Assembly: GCA_902729315.2 (NCBI GenBank)
Contig: LR746277.1
Coordinates: 4,841,001 to 4,905,000 of the forward strand
DNA: 64,000 bases
Direction of reading: 5' to 3'
DNA from: Spirodela intermedia
Taxonomy: Eukaryota > Streptophyta > Magnoliopsida > Alismatales > Araceae
Under the pieces are notes generated by a model. It did no database searches. It worked only from the letters and a program-made list of their open reading frames with translations, and had not been told where the DNA came from. A program made the position numbers and the translations under genes. Below, piece after piece: positions 24,801-36,806 of this stretch. The number at the start of each line of letters is the position of its first letter. Within the stretch, counting starts at the first letter, position 1.

Positions 24801-27800
24801 CAATACACATAGAAAAAGGAAGGTTAATCATCCATAATATATTAAATATAAAAGAATGCAGTGGTCTCCAACACAAACAACTTATAATCATGGAACATTA
24901 TAATGAAAATAGGCAAACCTTGTGCAAAGAAGCATTCATAAGTTGACAAGTGAAGATCTCGTTCATGGATGGAGTACAAATGGCCACTTTACAGATATTC
25001 TGAAATATGGCAAGGAAGATACAATAAAGCATCAAAGTTATAACTTGAAATGCGTAACAAGAAAAATAAAACAACCACAATAAATAATTAAACCTACAAA
25101 AAATGGAAACAAATCATGACAGTCATCTGCTTAACCAAGAAACATGTCACTTGACCCCAGCACAGTGAGTCCTTTATTCAGTGCCAAAGTGTGTTTGGCA
25201 GTACCAAGGGCTAGCACCCTGCATATCTCGTGATAAATTCCCTAGTATAGAAAATCCCATAGAATGAAAGCAAAATTTAATATGCTCTTAAGCCTTCACA
25301 ATCTTAACACAAAGTATTAAACAATGGATGCACATTGAATCTTTTTCTTCAGAAGACCACTAATTTCATTTACTCGTCTCAGCTACTTTCTCCCAACACG
25401 ATAATTACTCTTCACCATTCACCAGTTATAGCCATGAAAATGTCACCTGGTGTCATTTCCACTCTCATTTGTTTGCTTATCCTTGAGCATAAATTTCACA
25501 ATTATACTATCATATCCATCAAGTTGTACAAGAAGAGATATTAATGTACCAATTGGGACTTCCTAAAGTTAAATAGCTCATAAAGTCATTAGCTTATTCA
25601 TGAAACACGAGTCAAGCAGTGGACCAATGGTCTTCACATCTGTTTCTTTACCTGATTTCAGAAAAGATATCAGATGGAGTTTAGTACATGATGGCGGTTT
25701 GGAGTTGCCTACGGGACGTTTTGGTGTAGTATTGTGATGCCAAATAAGCCAACCAACTAAAATCATAACTTAGCACAAAAAATTCAAGAAAAGTGCAGAA
25801 TTTAAAAACTTGAGAACTAAAGCAAGAAATTTTCACATAAATCGAGCTTATCACGAACAAAATATCTGACTGAAGGAAAAATGCATGCACAACATTTCCA
25901 TCATGAATTCTAAAAGTAATTTGCATATCAGATGCCACCATAGGAACCAGATATAATACAAAAGTGGAAAGGACAAGTGATTTTATCTGAGCATGGTACA
26001 TGACTTACAATCTTTCCTATTGAAAAAATTCCAAATATACTAAAGCAAATATCTCCATCATTGTCTCCACTGCACAAGATGTTAAAACGCTTATGTGAAT
26101 TATATGATAATTCCCCAAAAGTATCTTCAAGATCATCGTTGAGCCCTGCATCCCCAGAACTCAGACCAGGCATCTGAGGAATTCTTGGAGCAGGAGGGAA
26201 AAAGCGTGGTGTACGATCTTCATAAGGAGAGACGTTGCTTTCCTCCCTCTGAATTCAAGATAGCGCAAAATGAAAAATGGGTAACTGTGGCGCTTTAGGC
26301 ATGAAAATCACAGGATGATTCAGTGATGATGTAATCTATCAAATGTAATCGCACAAAATAAAATGCATTGGGCAGGATTTTAGATCAGTTTTACAAAAAA
26401 TATCACATCCATACAATTGCATGTCAAATGGAACTTAGAATAAGTTATCAAGAAAAAAGGGACTTGTTATCTAAGAATTAAAGCATTCCATGCCACTAGT
26501 TCCGCTATTATTAGTACAATCGGATGATTCAAAGTCAATTAAGATCCACCATAAGTTGAGATATTAAGTTAACGATAGAGAAAATACAAATCTACATGAA
26601 CGTATCAAACAGGAAGATTTAGAGGTCACAACTGAATGAATAAAACAAGTTGAAATTTTTCTATGCAAATCTAAGGGTCCTTCACAAAAGTAATCATGAC
26701 TCTACAAGTTGAAAATTTTCATGCAAATCTATGCAAATCAATTAAGTTAGTTGTGTACTTAGATATTCTCGACCTTTGACTTTCAAAGGAAATAAAGTTC
26801 AATTTATGGACAGAAACGTGCTTCTCAACAATATGGAAAACGTCCAGAGAACATAACATGAAAAACGGCGAGAAAATTCTAAAAGAAGGTAGCCATTTGA
26901 CTCTACACTTCGTTTGAAGGCTGAATTCTGAGCAACACAACTAGGACACAAAATCCGTGGATTGGCTGGATGGATTCCCACATATAAACACACATGAGCG
27001 TGGGTTTGTACTGTCTAAAGACCAATATTGAGTGCAAAAGACAGCCATACTCTGGGATGTCAAATGGTCTATGGTGAGAGGCTTTGTAATTTACTGAGGA
27101 ATTGATAACAAAAGGAAAGTTATATACTGCACTGGAGAAGACAACATGTAATCCCAACACACAGAAAAAAAAAACAAAATCAATCGCAGCAGTGAATCTA
27201 GATGGTAAAATGACCAAGAGCAAATCGTACCCCTATTGGTTGAGCATCTTCTTCCCAATTTAGACAAACAACAGCAGCATCATGGGACTTAATACTTCTC
27301 AGCAATTTCCCATTCTGCAGTTGAGTAAAAAATATATTAGACAATACACTTCCCACCATGGATACACATGAATCACAGAAAGATTACACAATCCATGACA
27401 ATAAATATGCATCCAGATACAGAGTTCAATAAAGGCATGGTCCTTAACAAGTGTTACCCCGACCAACAAAAACATAATACGAAAATTAAAAATGAATGCA
27501 GACAAAAAATCCAATCATGACAAAAAAATTAAGCGAAGGTACGACCATATTGGCCTCCAATTCGTGTGGAAAAATAACATGAATGTGAATCCAGTGTAAG
27601 CAGAGTTTACCAGACAACCTCCTACGTGTTTCAACTAACATGGGATGGCCTCATAGACAAATGTCTCCACACCAACAAGAAAATGCTGCTAAAGATGCAA
27701 CGAGAACTAAAGAGCTAATGACCACAGAAAACTAGCTGAATTATCAGGAAACCTACCTACGACTGTTCAGGTCAAATTTCTAAGGTGGCAACTGGTGAAG

Positions 27801-30800
27801 CTCAAGTTGCTGAATTGCGATAGTCCTGAAACCCCCATCCCCACGCTGCATAGGATATTTATTTATGATTATATGAAATGAGGTTATCAGGTGCTATGTT
27901 TCAAGCAATGCATTTTAGCCTATCGGTTGACAAATTTTTCTAGCCAAAATTTCTAAGTCCATAAAAATACATGATTAATAAAGGAGTATGTGATAGTATT
28001 AACACAATGGAAAATGGATGAGCCTCAGGATTTTTTCAATTACGGAGCAACTACAATAACAAGGAATACCATGAAGTCATGGAAAAGACCGCTAGATATA
28101 AAACCTACACCAAAGAAGATTATGGCAACACAACTTAGATTGATGTCATCATGATCAATCTCCCAACCTAGTCAAAAAAAAAAATCGCCGAAGGAAGAAT
28201 AGCCCTTTTTGTCATTTTTATCCATCTGAGAAAAGTTTAGAGATAAAATCTCAATGAATATTATTTGCTGGATGAATAAAAATTAGATTTTAAAGTAGTT
28301 TTATATACGCCAGTATGCATAAAGGAGCAAAACTAGAGAAACAGGGATATCATTACTATGGACAGCTCCTGGCCAATTACGGATCTCATCACCAATTATA
28401 TAACACTAGGTCCAAACGATTGAGATTTTTTTGTAATGAGAAAGGAGTTACATCTGTTAATCGGGAAACAGGAATGTTTCACTTCTACTTTGGAGTGTAG
28501 ACCCTGTTCATGAATTAGAGACCTTCGTAAGAGCTTATGGGTTGCGCTCCCATGCCTGCTCACTTTGTTTATAATATAACAATCACATGGTGCTACCCAT
28601 GTATCAGAAAAATATAAAGGGCTAATGGCTACTGTGACGACAATCACCAAAAAAGCATATGATTTGTCAATTACTGTTGGTTTTACATTGGAAAATAGAT
28701 TTTGACCATATATTTTCTATCTTTATTATGGATGAGAGTATCCCATGTCTCCAAGAAGCATTGATTTCTACCATTTCAAGACCATACGGTTCTACTGGAT
28801 AAAACTAAGAACAGACGAGTGCAATTTTATGTCCCAGAGACAATGAATTCAAAAATTGATGATGCCAAGCCAGAATGTATAGGCATACTCTCAACGAAAC
28901 AAATAACAAATAAAAACAATCAATTTAAAATATATTTATTTTTTTCATTTCAATTGCTTTGCTAAGTTATTAATGTATAAAAAAATACTATAAGTGATAT
29001 TAGCAAGGGTGTAGGCAGAGAGAAACAAGTCCACATGTCTAGGCTGCTGACAAAAATTAAAAAAATGACTTTTAGATCAATCAGATTTATTTCTAATGCA
29101 TATGACAAGATGATGGTCTCTCAATAAAATTCAGAGTGAAAAGAGAAGAGTTGTCGAGATGAGTATCTTGACCTGGTTAAATCTGAAGGAACTAAGAAAG
29201 GGTAATAATAATGACTCTGATCATAGGGATTGAAGACGTCAATGATAAGAGGCGTAACCAATGAAGTCTTTAGAAATATTTTGAAATAACTTCGGTGCAT
29301 GCAAAAAAGATAGCTAATTAACTTAATGTATACGGGCTGATCATTGTTGTGAAGGTTCTCTAACAAGGAAAATGGAAGGTCACAAGTGCTTTGCATGAAT
29401 ATAGTAAATAAACATGTAGATATGCATGTCAATTGCTCATGGAATAAATGATACAGTAATATGCCAAAAGAGAATTGCTTTCGCACAACAACTAGTCGGG
29501 ACACTTTGTATATTACGATGACAATGACACTGATTATAGCAGTCACGAATTTGGAAACCATTTCCACCATGCTCAATATACGCTCGTAGTGAATCTTATA
29601 TCTAAAAATATGAGATTCAGAGAGGGACATTTATTTTATAAACCACAGTATGGATGACAAGGAAATTTTATCAAGTTAGAAGGAGAGATACCAATGCAAT
29701 TACTAAGAAGAATCCAGGGAGGATAATATTTTTGGACAACCACCGTAACAAAAATTCAATATTCAACACTTGTAATATCGGCAAGAAAAAAAAGGTCAGT
29801 AGAATAGAAAAATGCAGCATCCAGAGTAAACTTTTACACCATACACAACTTGACTGCAGAAAAGAAAATTAATGAAATTATATCAGAACAATGAAATGAA
29901 TACCAGGAAATCAATTTCATAAAATATCTCGCAAGGTGAGAAAATTTAAAAATTCAATGAAGAGAGAGCCGCAAAGGAAGTTTCAGAGATAAAAGTAATT
30001 AGAGTTACATCCTCGACATGAAAAAACTCATCTCGTAAAAATGATCACCTCAACATCATGTAGTGCAATAGAGCCATCCTCGAGTCCAACAGCAATCATT
30101 TTGCCATCTGGCCGCCAACATAAAGACGTAATGCATTTCCCTGGCCAAGGCATGTGAGCGGTAAGGTAAAAAGATGAGAAAGAAGACGCAAAGAAGGTGA
30201 TGAAAGGTGATGAACCGATAAACAAAATTTGTCACTAAGCATTTGCTATGATGCAAATGATAGAGAGACACAAGGAGAAGAAACAGGGCTCAGCCCTTAG
30301 ATGAATTCTTCCAGTATCACACTCCGTAGTCTGTGTGAGACAAAAGGAAAAAAATGAATGTAAAAGCGTGAAAAACTCACTACCGCAATCTCACGTTAAT
30401 TTAGAATTCTCAAACCATGCGACAATCAGTACATTCATAGGAAAAAACAGGATAGCATGCTACAAACCCGATGAAGATGAGGAGATGTGATGGCAAGGGT
30501 GCTAAAGTCTCAGAAAGCTAGAAAAGGCGTGCACTTCTTAAACATCAAGAATAGCATCAAGAGAATAGTCTATCTCACTTGAGAAGGTAGGATAATGCCA
30601 ATTGGAGAAAGAAAGGTATCACAGTTCCTGCATACCACTTGTTGGACCAAAAAATTAGTGTTCATTAGGTTTCCATGTCAAACCTTTGTACCAAAAGGCA
30701 ATAATGGTAATACCTAGCTTCGAAAAACTTAAGTGCTACTCCAATGATTTAGCAAGTTATCAAATTTTTCCGGTGAACATTGACTTATTCGCTCGATTTA

Positions 30801-31431
30801 TCACCACCGAGGAATCCAACCAAATGATCCTCACTATCATCCAAACCATCTATCAAAAGAGATTCCATGAACACGAACTTAGGGTGCTTACGATATAACG
30901 ATCCTTGTGCCAACCGAAGCATCTACCTGGAAAGAACGATTCATCTATTGCGTAGCATGAGTTCGTGGAGAAAAAGTTACACACAGAGAGGATCACATAC
31001 CTGGAGAGACGGTCCAGAGCCTCTGCCAGTTAAAACGGTGCAGGAAAATCTTCGAGTCCTCCGTGACCATAGCGAGCAGATCCTTCTCCGGATTCCATTC
31101 AGCAATTCTGATCTGTAAAATAAATAAACATAAACCGCACCTGTGGCCATCTATGAGTTGAAATCAGGCCAACATCATATCGCGTAAAAGATGACCACGT
31201 CTGCGTTCCGATACAACGCATAGACAACCCTCAAATCACGAAAAGATGACAAAAATGAGAGGAGAAAGCGAGGGGGGGAGAACAATGAAGAAAATAATAA
31301 ATTAAGGTATTCCAGGGACACACCTGCGAGGGAATGGGCTTGTCGAGCTGGAGCTGAAAATGAACCGCTGCCGCTGTCGGGGAGTGAGCTTCCTCCTCGG
31401 TGTCCATTTCCACTTCCTCCCCCGGATCCAT
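858..31431 (-). CDS. APC4: Anaphase-promoting complex subunit 4 (APC4), 15 exons, C-terminus off the left edge
   Basis: APC4 is a scaffold subunit of the APC/C ubiquitin ligase that drives mitotic exit. Exons, 5' to 3' on the minus strand: 31431-31324, 31112-31001, 30140-30049, 27314-27231, 26248-26009, 24999-24919, 16233-16046, 6877-6717, 6632-6532, 6463-6389, 4915-4736, 3336-3254, 3172-3074, 2809-2705, 996-858. They total 1848 nt (616 codons) and every junction keeps frame. The start is the ATG at 31431 ([13 protein letters not shown]). Exons 2-3 encode the N-terminal WD40-type segment ([20 protein letters not shown]). Exon 5 carries [10 protein letters not shown] and [16 protein letters not shown]. 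Exon 11 carries [17 protein letters not shown]. Exon 15 carries [14 protein letters not shown]. All agree with my knowledge of plant APC4 order. Plant APC4 is roughly 750 residues, so the last exons should lie left of position 1. Intron 11 uses a GC donor. Introns 6 and 7 are inflated by retrotransposons. The exon 10 acceptor has an alternative 12 nt upstream (6475); I chose 6464/6463 to match the family. Confidence 0.92.
4734..4735 (-). promoter_or_regulatory. Non-canonical GC donor of APC4 intron 11
   Basis: The exon ends ...ATGAG and the intron begins GCATG. This keeps phase 0 into exon 12 at 3336, whose acceptor is TTTAACAG. No GT at the right phase lies nearby, and family similarity runs right up to this point (VERFLRVLA then LQNFF). 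Confidence 0.7.
7340..8679. other. APC4 intron 7 sequence without recognised genes
   Basis: Short open frames occur (for example 7507-7713 and 7804-8031 plus) but none shows a family I recognise. The stretch 7475-7700 is purine-rich, has a different base composition from its surroundings, and may be a remnant of another insertion. Confidence 0.4.
8680..9660 (+). mobile_element. Truncated Ty1/copia element: LTR, primer binding site, gag
   Basis: A likely LTR ends in CTAACA at 8929. It is followed directly by TGGTATCAGAGC (8930-8941), the standard primer binding site for plant initiator Met-tRNA. Downstream, from about 9364 on the same strand, a decayed reading frame resembles copia Gag ([16 protein letters not shown] then [19 protein letters not shown]), with in-frame stops. 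No protease, integrase, RT or second LTR follows before the next element. The LTR start near 8680 (TGTTATCTC) is a guess. It sits in APC4 intron 7, antisense to the gene. Confidence 0.6.
8930..8941 (+). promoter_or_regulatory. Primer binding site (initiator Met-tRNA)
   Basis: TGGTATCAGAGC immediately follows the LTR terminus CTAACA. It exactly matches the usual plant copia primer binding site. Confidence 0.75.
9980..10175. repeat. Degenerate ~51-bp tandem repeat
   Basis: Units of the form CTCAnnCCATAnnTTnACAAATGA recur near 9986, 10047, 10099 and 10149, about 50-60 bp apart, with many substitutions. They lie between the truncated copia element and the gypsy element. Confidence 0.5.
10525..10894 (-). 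repeat. 3' LTR of the gypsy element
   Basis: This is the direct repeat of 15629-15995, differing at a modest number of positions by eye. It begins TGTTATGAACC on the plus strand and ends GTAACA. Confidence 0.92.
10895..10911 (-). promoter_or_regulatory. Gypsy polypurine tract
   Basis: On the minus strand CTCATGGGGGGGAGTAA directly precedes the 3' LTR. This is the expected plus-strand priming site. Confidence 0.75.
15615..15627 (-). promoter_or_regulatory. Gypsy primer binding site
   Basis: On the minus strand it reads TGGTATTAGAGCA, one base from the initiator Met-tRNA consensus. It sits one base inside the 5' LTR. Confidence 0.8.
15629..15995 (-). repeat. 5' LTR of the gypsy element
   Basis: This is the direct repeat of 10525-10894. 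On the plus strand it begins TGTTACGAACC and ends CATAACA, and is followed by the target duplication AAACA. Confidence 0.92.
19451..19773 (+). repeat. 5' LTR of the inner copia element
   Basis: It begins TGTTGAACTTTCTAGG, ends TGTCAACA, and is followed at once by the primer binding site. Confidence 0.9.
19774..19785 (+). promoter_or_regulatory. Primer binding site of the inner copia element
   Basis: TAATATCAGAGC is two bases from TGGTATCAGAGC and sits directly against the 5' LTR. Confidence 0.7.
24204..24212 (+). promoter_or_regulatory. Polypurine tract of the inner copia element
   Basis: GAGAGGGGG immediately precedes the 3' LTR. Confidence 0.8.
24213..24535 (+). repeat. 3' LTR of the inner copia element
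   Basis: It is aligned end to end with 19451-19773 at the same length of 323 bp. It begins TGTTGAACTTTCTAAG and ends TGTCAATA, a decayed CA terminus. Confidence 0.88.
27315..30048 (-). other. APC4 intron 3, no recognised gene
   Basis: This AT-rich intron of about 2.7 kb lies between the exons ending HDVE and beginning NGKLLRS. Open frames in it are short and resemble no family I know. Confidence 0.6.
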
Positions 31432-32065
31432 ACACGCCTACTCGACAGGCACCGAAGCGACCGCCTCCGCGTCGAGCGAAGAAGAACAGGAGAGATGACC
31501 GCCGGCGGGAAAACGAGAGGAAACCAGAAGGCCCGGCGAGGGCAAGCCCCTCTCGAAGCGCGCAGGGCGGGAATACGGCCACAGAGGAGAACAGTTAAAT
31601 CCAAGCCGTCCATCCAGAGCCGACCATTTTTATACCAGAGCCGCATCCCTTAATTCAGTACTAAACCAGATATTTACGGGATTAATTCATTTTAATTTTT
31701 TTCGTCGCTCTCAAAAAATAGATCATAAAAAATAGATCATAATAATTTTTGTAATCCATCGGACGGTTGGTTCCTCGACGATGGGAATCGGACCGCTCGA
31801 CTATTTTTGTGCGATCTTTTTTTATAATTGGTACATGATGTTGGGAATATTGGGTTTTAACTAACCTCTGGCAAACCGTCAGAATTAGTGATGGGTCCCT
31901 CTAATTTTTCGGTTGTATTTTTTGGCCCTCGAATACCTTTGTACTTCGTTAGTATTTGTCCGCATACGGAGTTTCGTACTTGGCATCTTCGTTAATAGAG
32001 TGAACCATCGTCGTACTCTGTTCTCCGCTGCCCGTCAGTGACGGTGGTTACTTGGTGGGTCCACA

Positions 32066-32097
<32 letters not shown>

Positions 32098-33717
32098 CCT
32101 AGGCTCCACCTCACCGACGTCATTTCTTTGTCCACCGACCAGTTTCTCAAGACAAAAGTGTGGCGTTGGGAATGGGCCCGAGGGTCCTTTCTCTCTCTTA
32201 TTTCCCTGTCAAGTTCATCTTCCCTCATCTTTCTGCTGTTTTCACCTTGCTGCGCAGGATGAAGAGAGGAGGGGGTGAGGGACGGGCATGCAGAGACGGT
32301 CAACCTTGTCTCTCCATCGGGCCGCCCACTGTAGAACCACCAGCCAGCCAAGCTGACGGAGAAAGAGAGAGAGAGAGAGGGATCATTCTGCGTGATTGTG
32401 CGTATTAAAGATACTCAATGAGATCGAAGAACTGAGAAGTAAATTCTGGGGGAACTTATCTTCACCAAGTTTCGAGCGTCCTCTCTTTGTGCCCGGACAA
32501 TGCCCATCTTTATAGTCTCTGCATGTTAATAACCGACAGCATGGGACAGACGTTTTCCATGAGGGCTAGTACTTGGCCGTCCTTCTGCCCCCTCTAACGG
32601 GAGCTTCTGCAGTCCTGCCCCCTGCTCACGGCCACCTCTCTACCTCACCGCCGGAGATGCTCGAGCTCCGCCATAACTTAACTTCGATTGTTGGTGGACG
32701 GGGCCACGCGGAGGTGTGCACCACGTGTCCTCCCCGTCCTGCCCCCGGCGTGGTTTGTCTCGAGCTGCCCGGAAGCAGTAAGCGGACAAGGAATAACGGC
32801 GTGACGTGAGGAGATGCAAAGAGAAGCTGTTCTGAGTTCAAACTGAACAGGGTTTCCTACCCTGGATAGAGATCCGATGGGAGTGGAGGAGAGAAGGAAG
32901 TCCGCTTCGGCGGATGTTCTTGGCGCATAAAGCCTCCGGAGGAAGAACTGTGGGGAGGGGGAGGACGAGTGAACGGTCGTATGTGACCCGATGGATATTC
33001 GCCTGGGTTTACCGTCTCTCTTAGCCGTCGTCTAGAAAGTATTTTCTCTCTCTAGACATGTAGCGGGAGAATCTTAACTCTTCATGAAACGACGTTGGAT
33101 GTTGCAGTTCTGACGGGAGCCAACTTGCACCATCTCTGCGCTCTGGCGAGGTAAACCACGGTAATGGCGACCAGGAGCGACCCAGCCAGGAGGGGAAGCC
33201 GGAGCCGCCGCAAGGCGAGCTAGATTCGATCTCGATATTACAGTACTCCATCGGCAACCATTAATTGGCTCTTGATTCCGATGGATCCTTCCAAGTGGGG
33301 ACAACTTCCTATCATGAGGAAGTAATTAGAACCATGCGGCTTTGAATGTGTGATTATGCTATGACAAAGAGGTTGAGGCTTCCGATAAGATTTCCTTCGT
33401 GGCGGTCTGAAAGACTGTTCCGGGGGAGATTTCCAAGAGACGAAACCTTCGCAGAAGATAGAAGGAATTAATGAACGATGCATTGGTCTTTTCATTCTTT
33501 CGAGAAATAAACCGAAAAACATGAGAGTAAACGGCACCAACTCCGTTCCGATGGTCTCATTAGGGGGAGGGGGGATCGCGAACGATCCGAGTCTCCTCGT
33601 AAGAAACATTGAGCAGAGGGGGCGGTGCAATCTCTCCATCACATCCTGTTCGCAAAACTCAATCCTAAGAACACAAAAAGTTGACAAGGTGGGGGTTTCA
33701 AGATGCGCTCGGACTCC
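31432..33717. other. APC4 upstream region and intergenic DNA
   Basis: This stretch contains the presumed APC4 5' UTR and promoter. A (CT)n tract lies at 32069-32098 and a short GA run near 32363. The ORF on minus 33687-33238 shows no recognised family and overlaps what should be the 3' flank of the zinc-finger gene. GC content rises here relative to the APC4 introns. Confidence 0.5.
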
Positions 33718-34152
33718 TCAGAACCTGAGACGCAGGTCGAACTCCTCTTTATCTTCCGAGACGCCACAGCTCCCCGTCCACGCCCTCACCGGCCGCGCTC
33801 CACCCGGAGAAAGGCCGACGCTTTCTCTCCCGTCGAACATCGCCGCGTCATTGAAGACCTCCATGCCGCGTCCCGTGAAAAAGAAAGTGCGCCTCCGGCT
33901 GCACCCGCCGTTCGCAGCAGCGTGGCCGGCGCCCCTCCCCCGCAGCTCGCGAATCCTCTTTGCTAAGCTGCGCTCGCGCTTGTGCGCATTCTGGTGCCCG
34001 CCTAGCGCCTGCGAGCTTACGAACTTCCGATGGCAGTAGTTGCAGGAGTAGATGCGAGTAGGGCTTTGCTTGGCAGGCTGGACGCCGAGGTGCAGTTCCA
34101 GGTCGGTGACGGAGAGCGTGAGATCTAGGAACCCGTTGTGCTCGAGCTCCAT
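33718..34152 (-). CDS. Single C2H2 (QALGGH) zinc-finger protein, EAR-type repressor
   Basis: An intronless 144-residue protein, likely nuclear. One plant-type C2H2 finger uses C37, C40, H53 and H57 in the order [20 protein letters not shown], followed by [18 protein letters not shown] is the plant DNA-contact motif. This finger and its basic tail resemble the Arabidopsis ZFP1-4/ZFP7 group. Two LxLxL segments near the N-terminus (LDLTL at 9-13 and LELHL at 18-22) and a C-terminal DLRLRF look like EAR repression motifs that recruit TOPLESS-type corepressors. The start is the first Met, directly before the LDLTL motif. A TATA-like CTATTTACA lies about 75 bp upstream on the minus strand. The paralogue cannot be fixed from the sequence alone. 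Confidence 0.85.
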   Translation of the reverse strand: MELEHNGFLDLTLSVTDLELHLGVQPAKQSPTRIYSCNYCHRKFVSSQALGGHQNAHKRERSLAKRIRELRGRGAGHAAANGGCSRRRTFFFTGRGMEVFNDAAMFDGRESVGLSPGGARPVRAWTGSCGVSEDKEEFDLRLRF

Positions 34153-36322
34153 GTCCTAGGCACCACCCGGATGGTCTGAGAAAGGAAAAGTGTACAGTCG
34201 CCCATGTAAATAGGGGAAGGCTCAACGTGTATGGTTTCTTGAGACGACATCGTAGAGACAAGAGAGTGGCCCGAGGAAGAGACCGTCGAGCACTGGAGAA
34301 TGAGAGGATGTTACTGGGATAATACTCTCGGGGTAGGTGTAACTTTTTTCCTGTTCCCACGCCCTTCAGATAGTGGACTTTTCTAACCGTCTATCTGGTC
34401 TTCCACGTTGTTCAACATGCCAGCTCATCAGCGGTGCCCCGAGAACGTCCACGTGGAGTAACACGTGGGCAAAAGTAGTAACCGGGACAGGTCGATCTGG
34501 TGACAGAGATTCCTGTCCTGGGGCCCGACGAAAGAGCCAAATCACTGCATCTAAGCTGAACGCTCAACGTAGCTCCCCGGGGAATGCTTCATGAATTGTC
34601 TCCATCCACGTCAACCAACAAGCGCTATGATTGTTTTCGCTGAACCTCGCTGAGCAAAATGATTTTCTAATACGATTGCAGTCGAGACCGCCAGACGTTG
34701 GAAGCCCCTACGAGGTCGACTAGATTCAAAATAAAACTTAGGGTAGAACCACATACATTATATACAGATGTAGAGAGAGGAGAGAGAGAGAGAGGGGCAA
34801 GCTGAGATGTGAGGGATCGCACTAGCCACATGGTTTTACGGGGGTAGGACCCCAAACCCTCGAGTTGAGGCATGGAGAAACACCAACTGAAGTGGGGAAA
34901 AGTCCTGACCATCTTACGTACATACTTGTGTTTGACTCCGACATCAAATCCACGGCAAACACGAAGATCGAGTATTCAACGAGCATGAAAATCGAGCAAT
35001 ACCTGGTCCGACAGACAAGATGACAGAGAAGACCACAGACGGGCAGTGGGCGATGATGCACTCACGACCAGGTCCCAAATAGGCCATGCAACAATTTGGG
35101 CGATCTTACTCAGTCTTTTAGACTAGTCTAAGAAGCCGGCGTACGAATGAGAGCCCGAATTGGTGAGGTCTTGCCGTACTTTGGGGCAAACCCAAGCCCG
35201 TGGGGGTCTTAGAAAAGAAACGAGAGTAACCGATATGAATCTTCCCCAGGGGAATCTGAACGAGAAGTAGAGGCCAAGCTCATCCCGTGAAAGAGCGCTG
35301 GCATCTTGGATGGATTGTGCTCGAGCATGGGCGTCCTTTTAAGTTGTATGTAATCATCGGGTAAGTAGCAGAAAGCCCTAAAAGATAGTCGTTGGATTGG
35401 ATCTTGCGGAATTTAAGGCTATTTAAGGCTATTCGACCTTATTATGCACACGTTGGAGTCCGTCGGAGAGAAAACCTGACCGCGAAGACTTCAAACCCGG
35501 ACGCTACGACGGCATTCCATGACTGCTGATTAGGCCAGTTGGCTTCACTGTTCAAGATTCCGACACTCTGCCCATCTAAACAGAACTTCGGACGACGAAG
35601 ACTGGCAGATCGGCTGAGTCACGGGTTACACAAAGTTCGGGAGCTTATTCGGCGAGAGCTGCTCCGATCTGAATAGCGACTGTACCATTAAAACTCTCTC
35701 TCTCGTTCTCTACTCATCTCTCCCACCTCGTCATGAGTGCCTTTCCAAGCAACATGCAGGTAGACGGTCAGAAATCTTTTACAGGGCCGTATCCCGTCCG
35801 GGCATGGGGGGAGAGAATGCGACTGCGAGGAACCTGGCCCCAGTCTCTGCCGAAGATGGAGCCATGCGGGCGTCGTGATCTCCCAAGTGAGGACATCCGG
35901 CGCCGTATACGTTCGCGGGAGACGAATCTGAGCTGGAAGGCCATCCGCGTGAGACATCAAAGTTTGATATATCGTTGTTGATCACAGGGGGGTGGTGGGA
36001 GGTGGGGTTCTTCAGAGAAGGTCGAGGAAAGTGTGAATGAGCTGGGCGGCAGTTGCACGAGAGCAGAAAGGGTTTCTGCGAATCCGACGGGTCGACAGCA
36101 AGTAGAATAAACTCACAGGTCGTGACATGTCAATTACGAAGGAATGTACTTCACTATAATTATAATTAGTCAAAGTTAATTTGACAGGTGTTAAGAAGAA
36201 TATATCAAGAGTTAGACGGCTTTTATGAAAGTGTAGGGAGACGCCGATACTCTAATCTATTTGCTGAGATCTAAAAATAAAAATAGAGAAATTACATGTG
36301 CAGTTAATAGATAAATAGATAG

Positions 36323-36376
<54 letters not shown>

Positions 36377-36806
36377 AGGGAGAGGGAGAGGGAGAGGGAG
36401 AGGGAGAGAGAGAGGGAGGCAGTAGACCGAAAGCACAAAGGCCACCCGGTTCTCAAGACCAAACAAAGGGAAAACAGAAAGTCACCATTCCCATGAGCTC
36501 GTAATTTGCACGTGTTTCACTCAAAAGGGCTGTTTATTTGATTGCACGAAAAGTTTCACTTGTGTCCCAGTAGTCCCAGCACCAAGTAAAGCGCTTTTCG
36601 TTCCATATTTGGTCAGGAATCTTCTCCCGCTCTTACCTAGACCCAGCTGGAATTCACTAGTTAGCTGCAAATGCTGACCTCCAATTGTATATGTCGATGT
36701 ACGTCCCTATTCTGGCTCATTCGAATCCCCATCGTCGGACGAATCTTTCTGACAAGACTGTCATCTCCACCCGCGTCCGTTGGACAGCCAGATGTGGGGG
36801 AAGGGC
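34153..36806. other. Intergenic DNA between zinc-finger gene and 4CL
   Basis: No supported gene. Short ORFs such as 35061-34822 and 35960-35688 (minus) have no recognisable similarity. A GA/GGGAGA microsatellite lies at 36328-36416. A small tandem ATTTAAGGCT duplication occurs near 35412. Confidence 0.5.
36328..36416. repeat. (GA)n followed by (GGGAGA)n microsatellite
   Basis: Pure GA repeats grade into a run of GGGAGA hexamers before returning to GAGA. Open frames across it (36466-36257 minus) are repeat translations and not genes. Confidence 0.95.

Noticed and set aside
33238-33687. 149-codon minus ORF downstream of the zinc-finger gene
   Set aside because: No similarity that I recognise, and it probably lies in the 3' flank of that gene.
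33848-34360. 170-codon minus ORF overlapping the zinc-finger gene
   Set aside because: It is in another frame of the same strand, and the QALGGH finger lies in the 34152-33718 frame.
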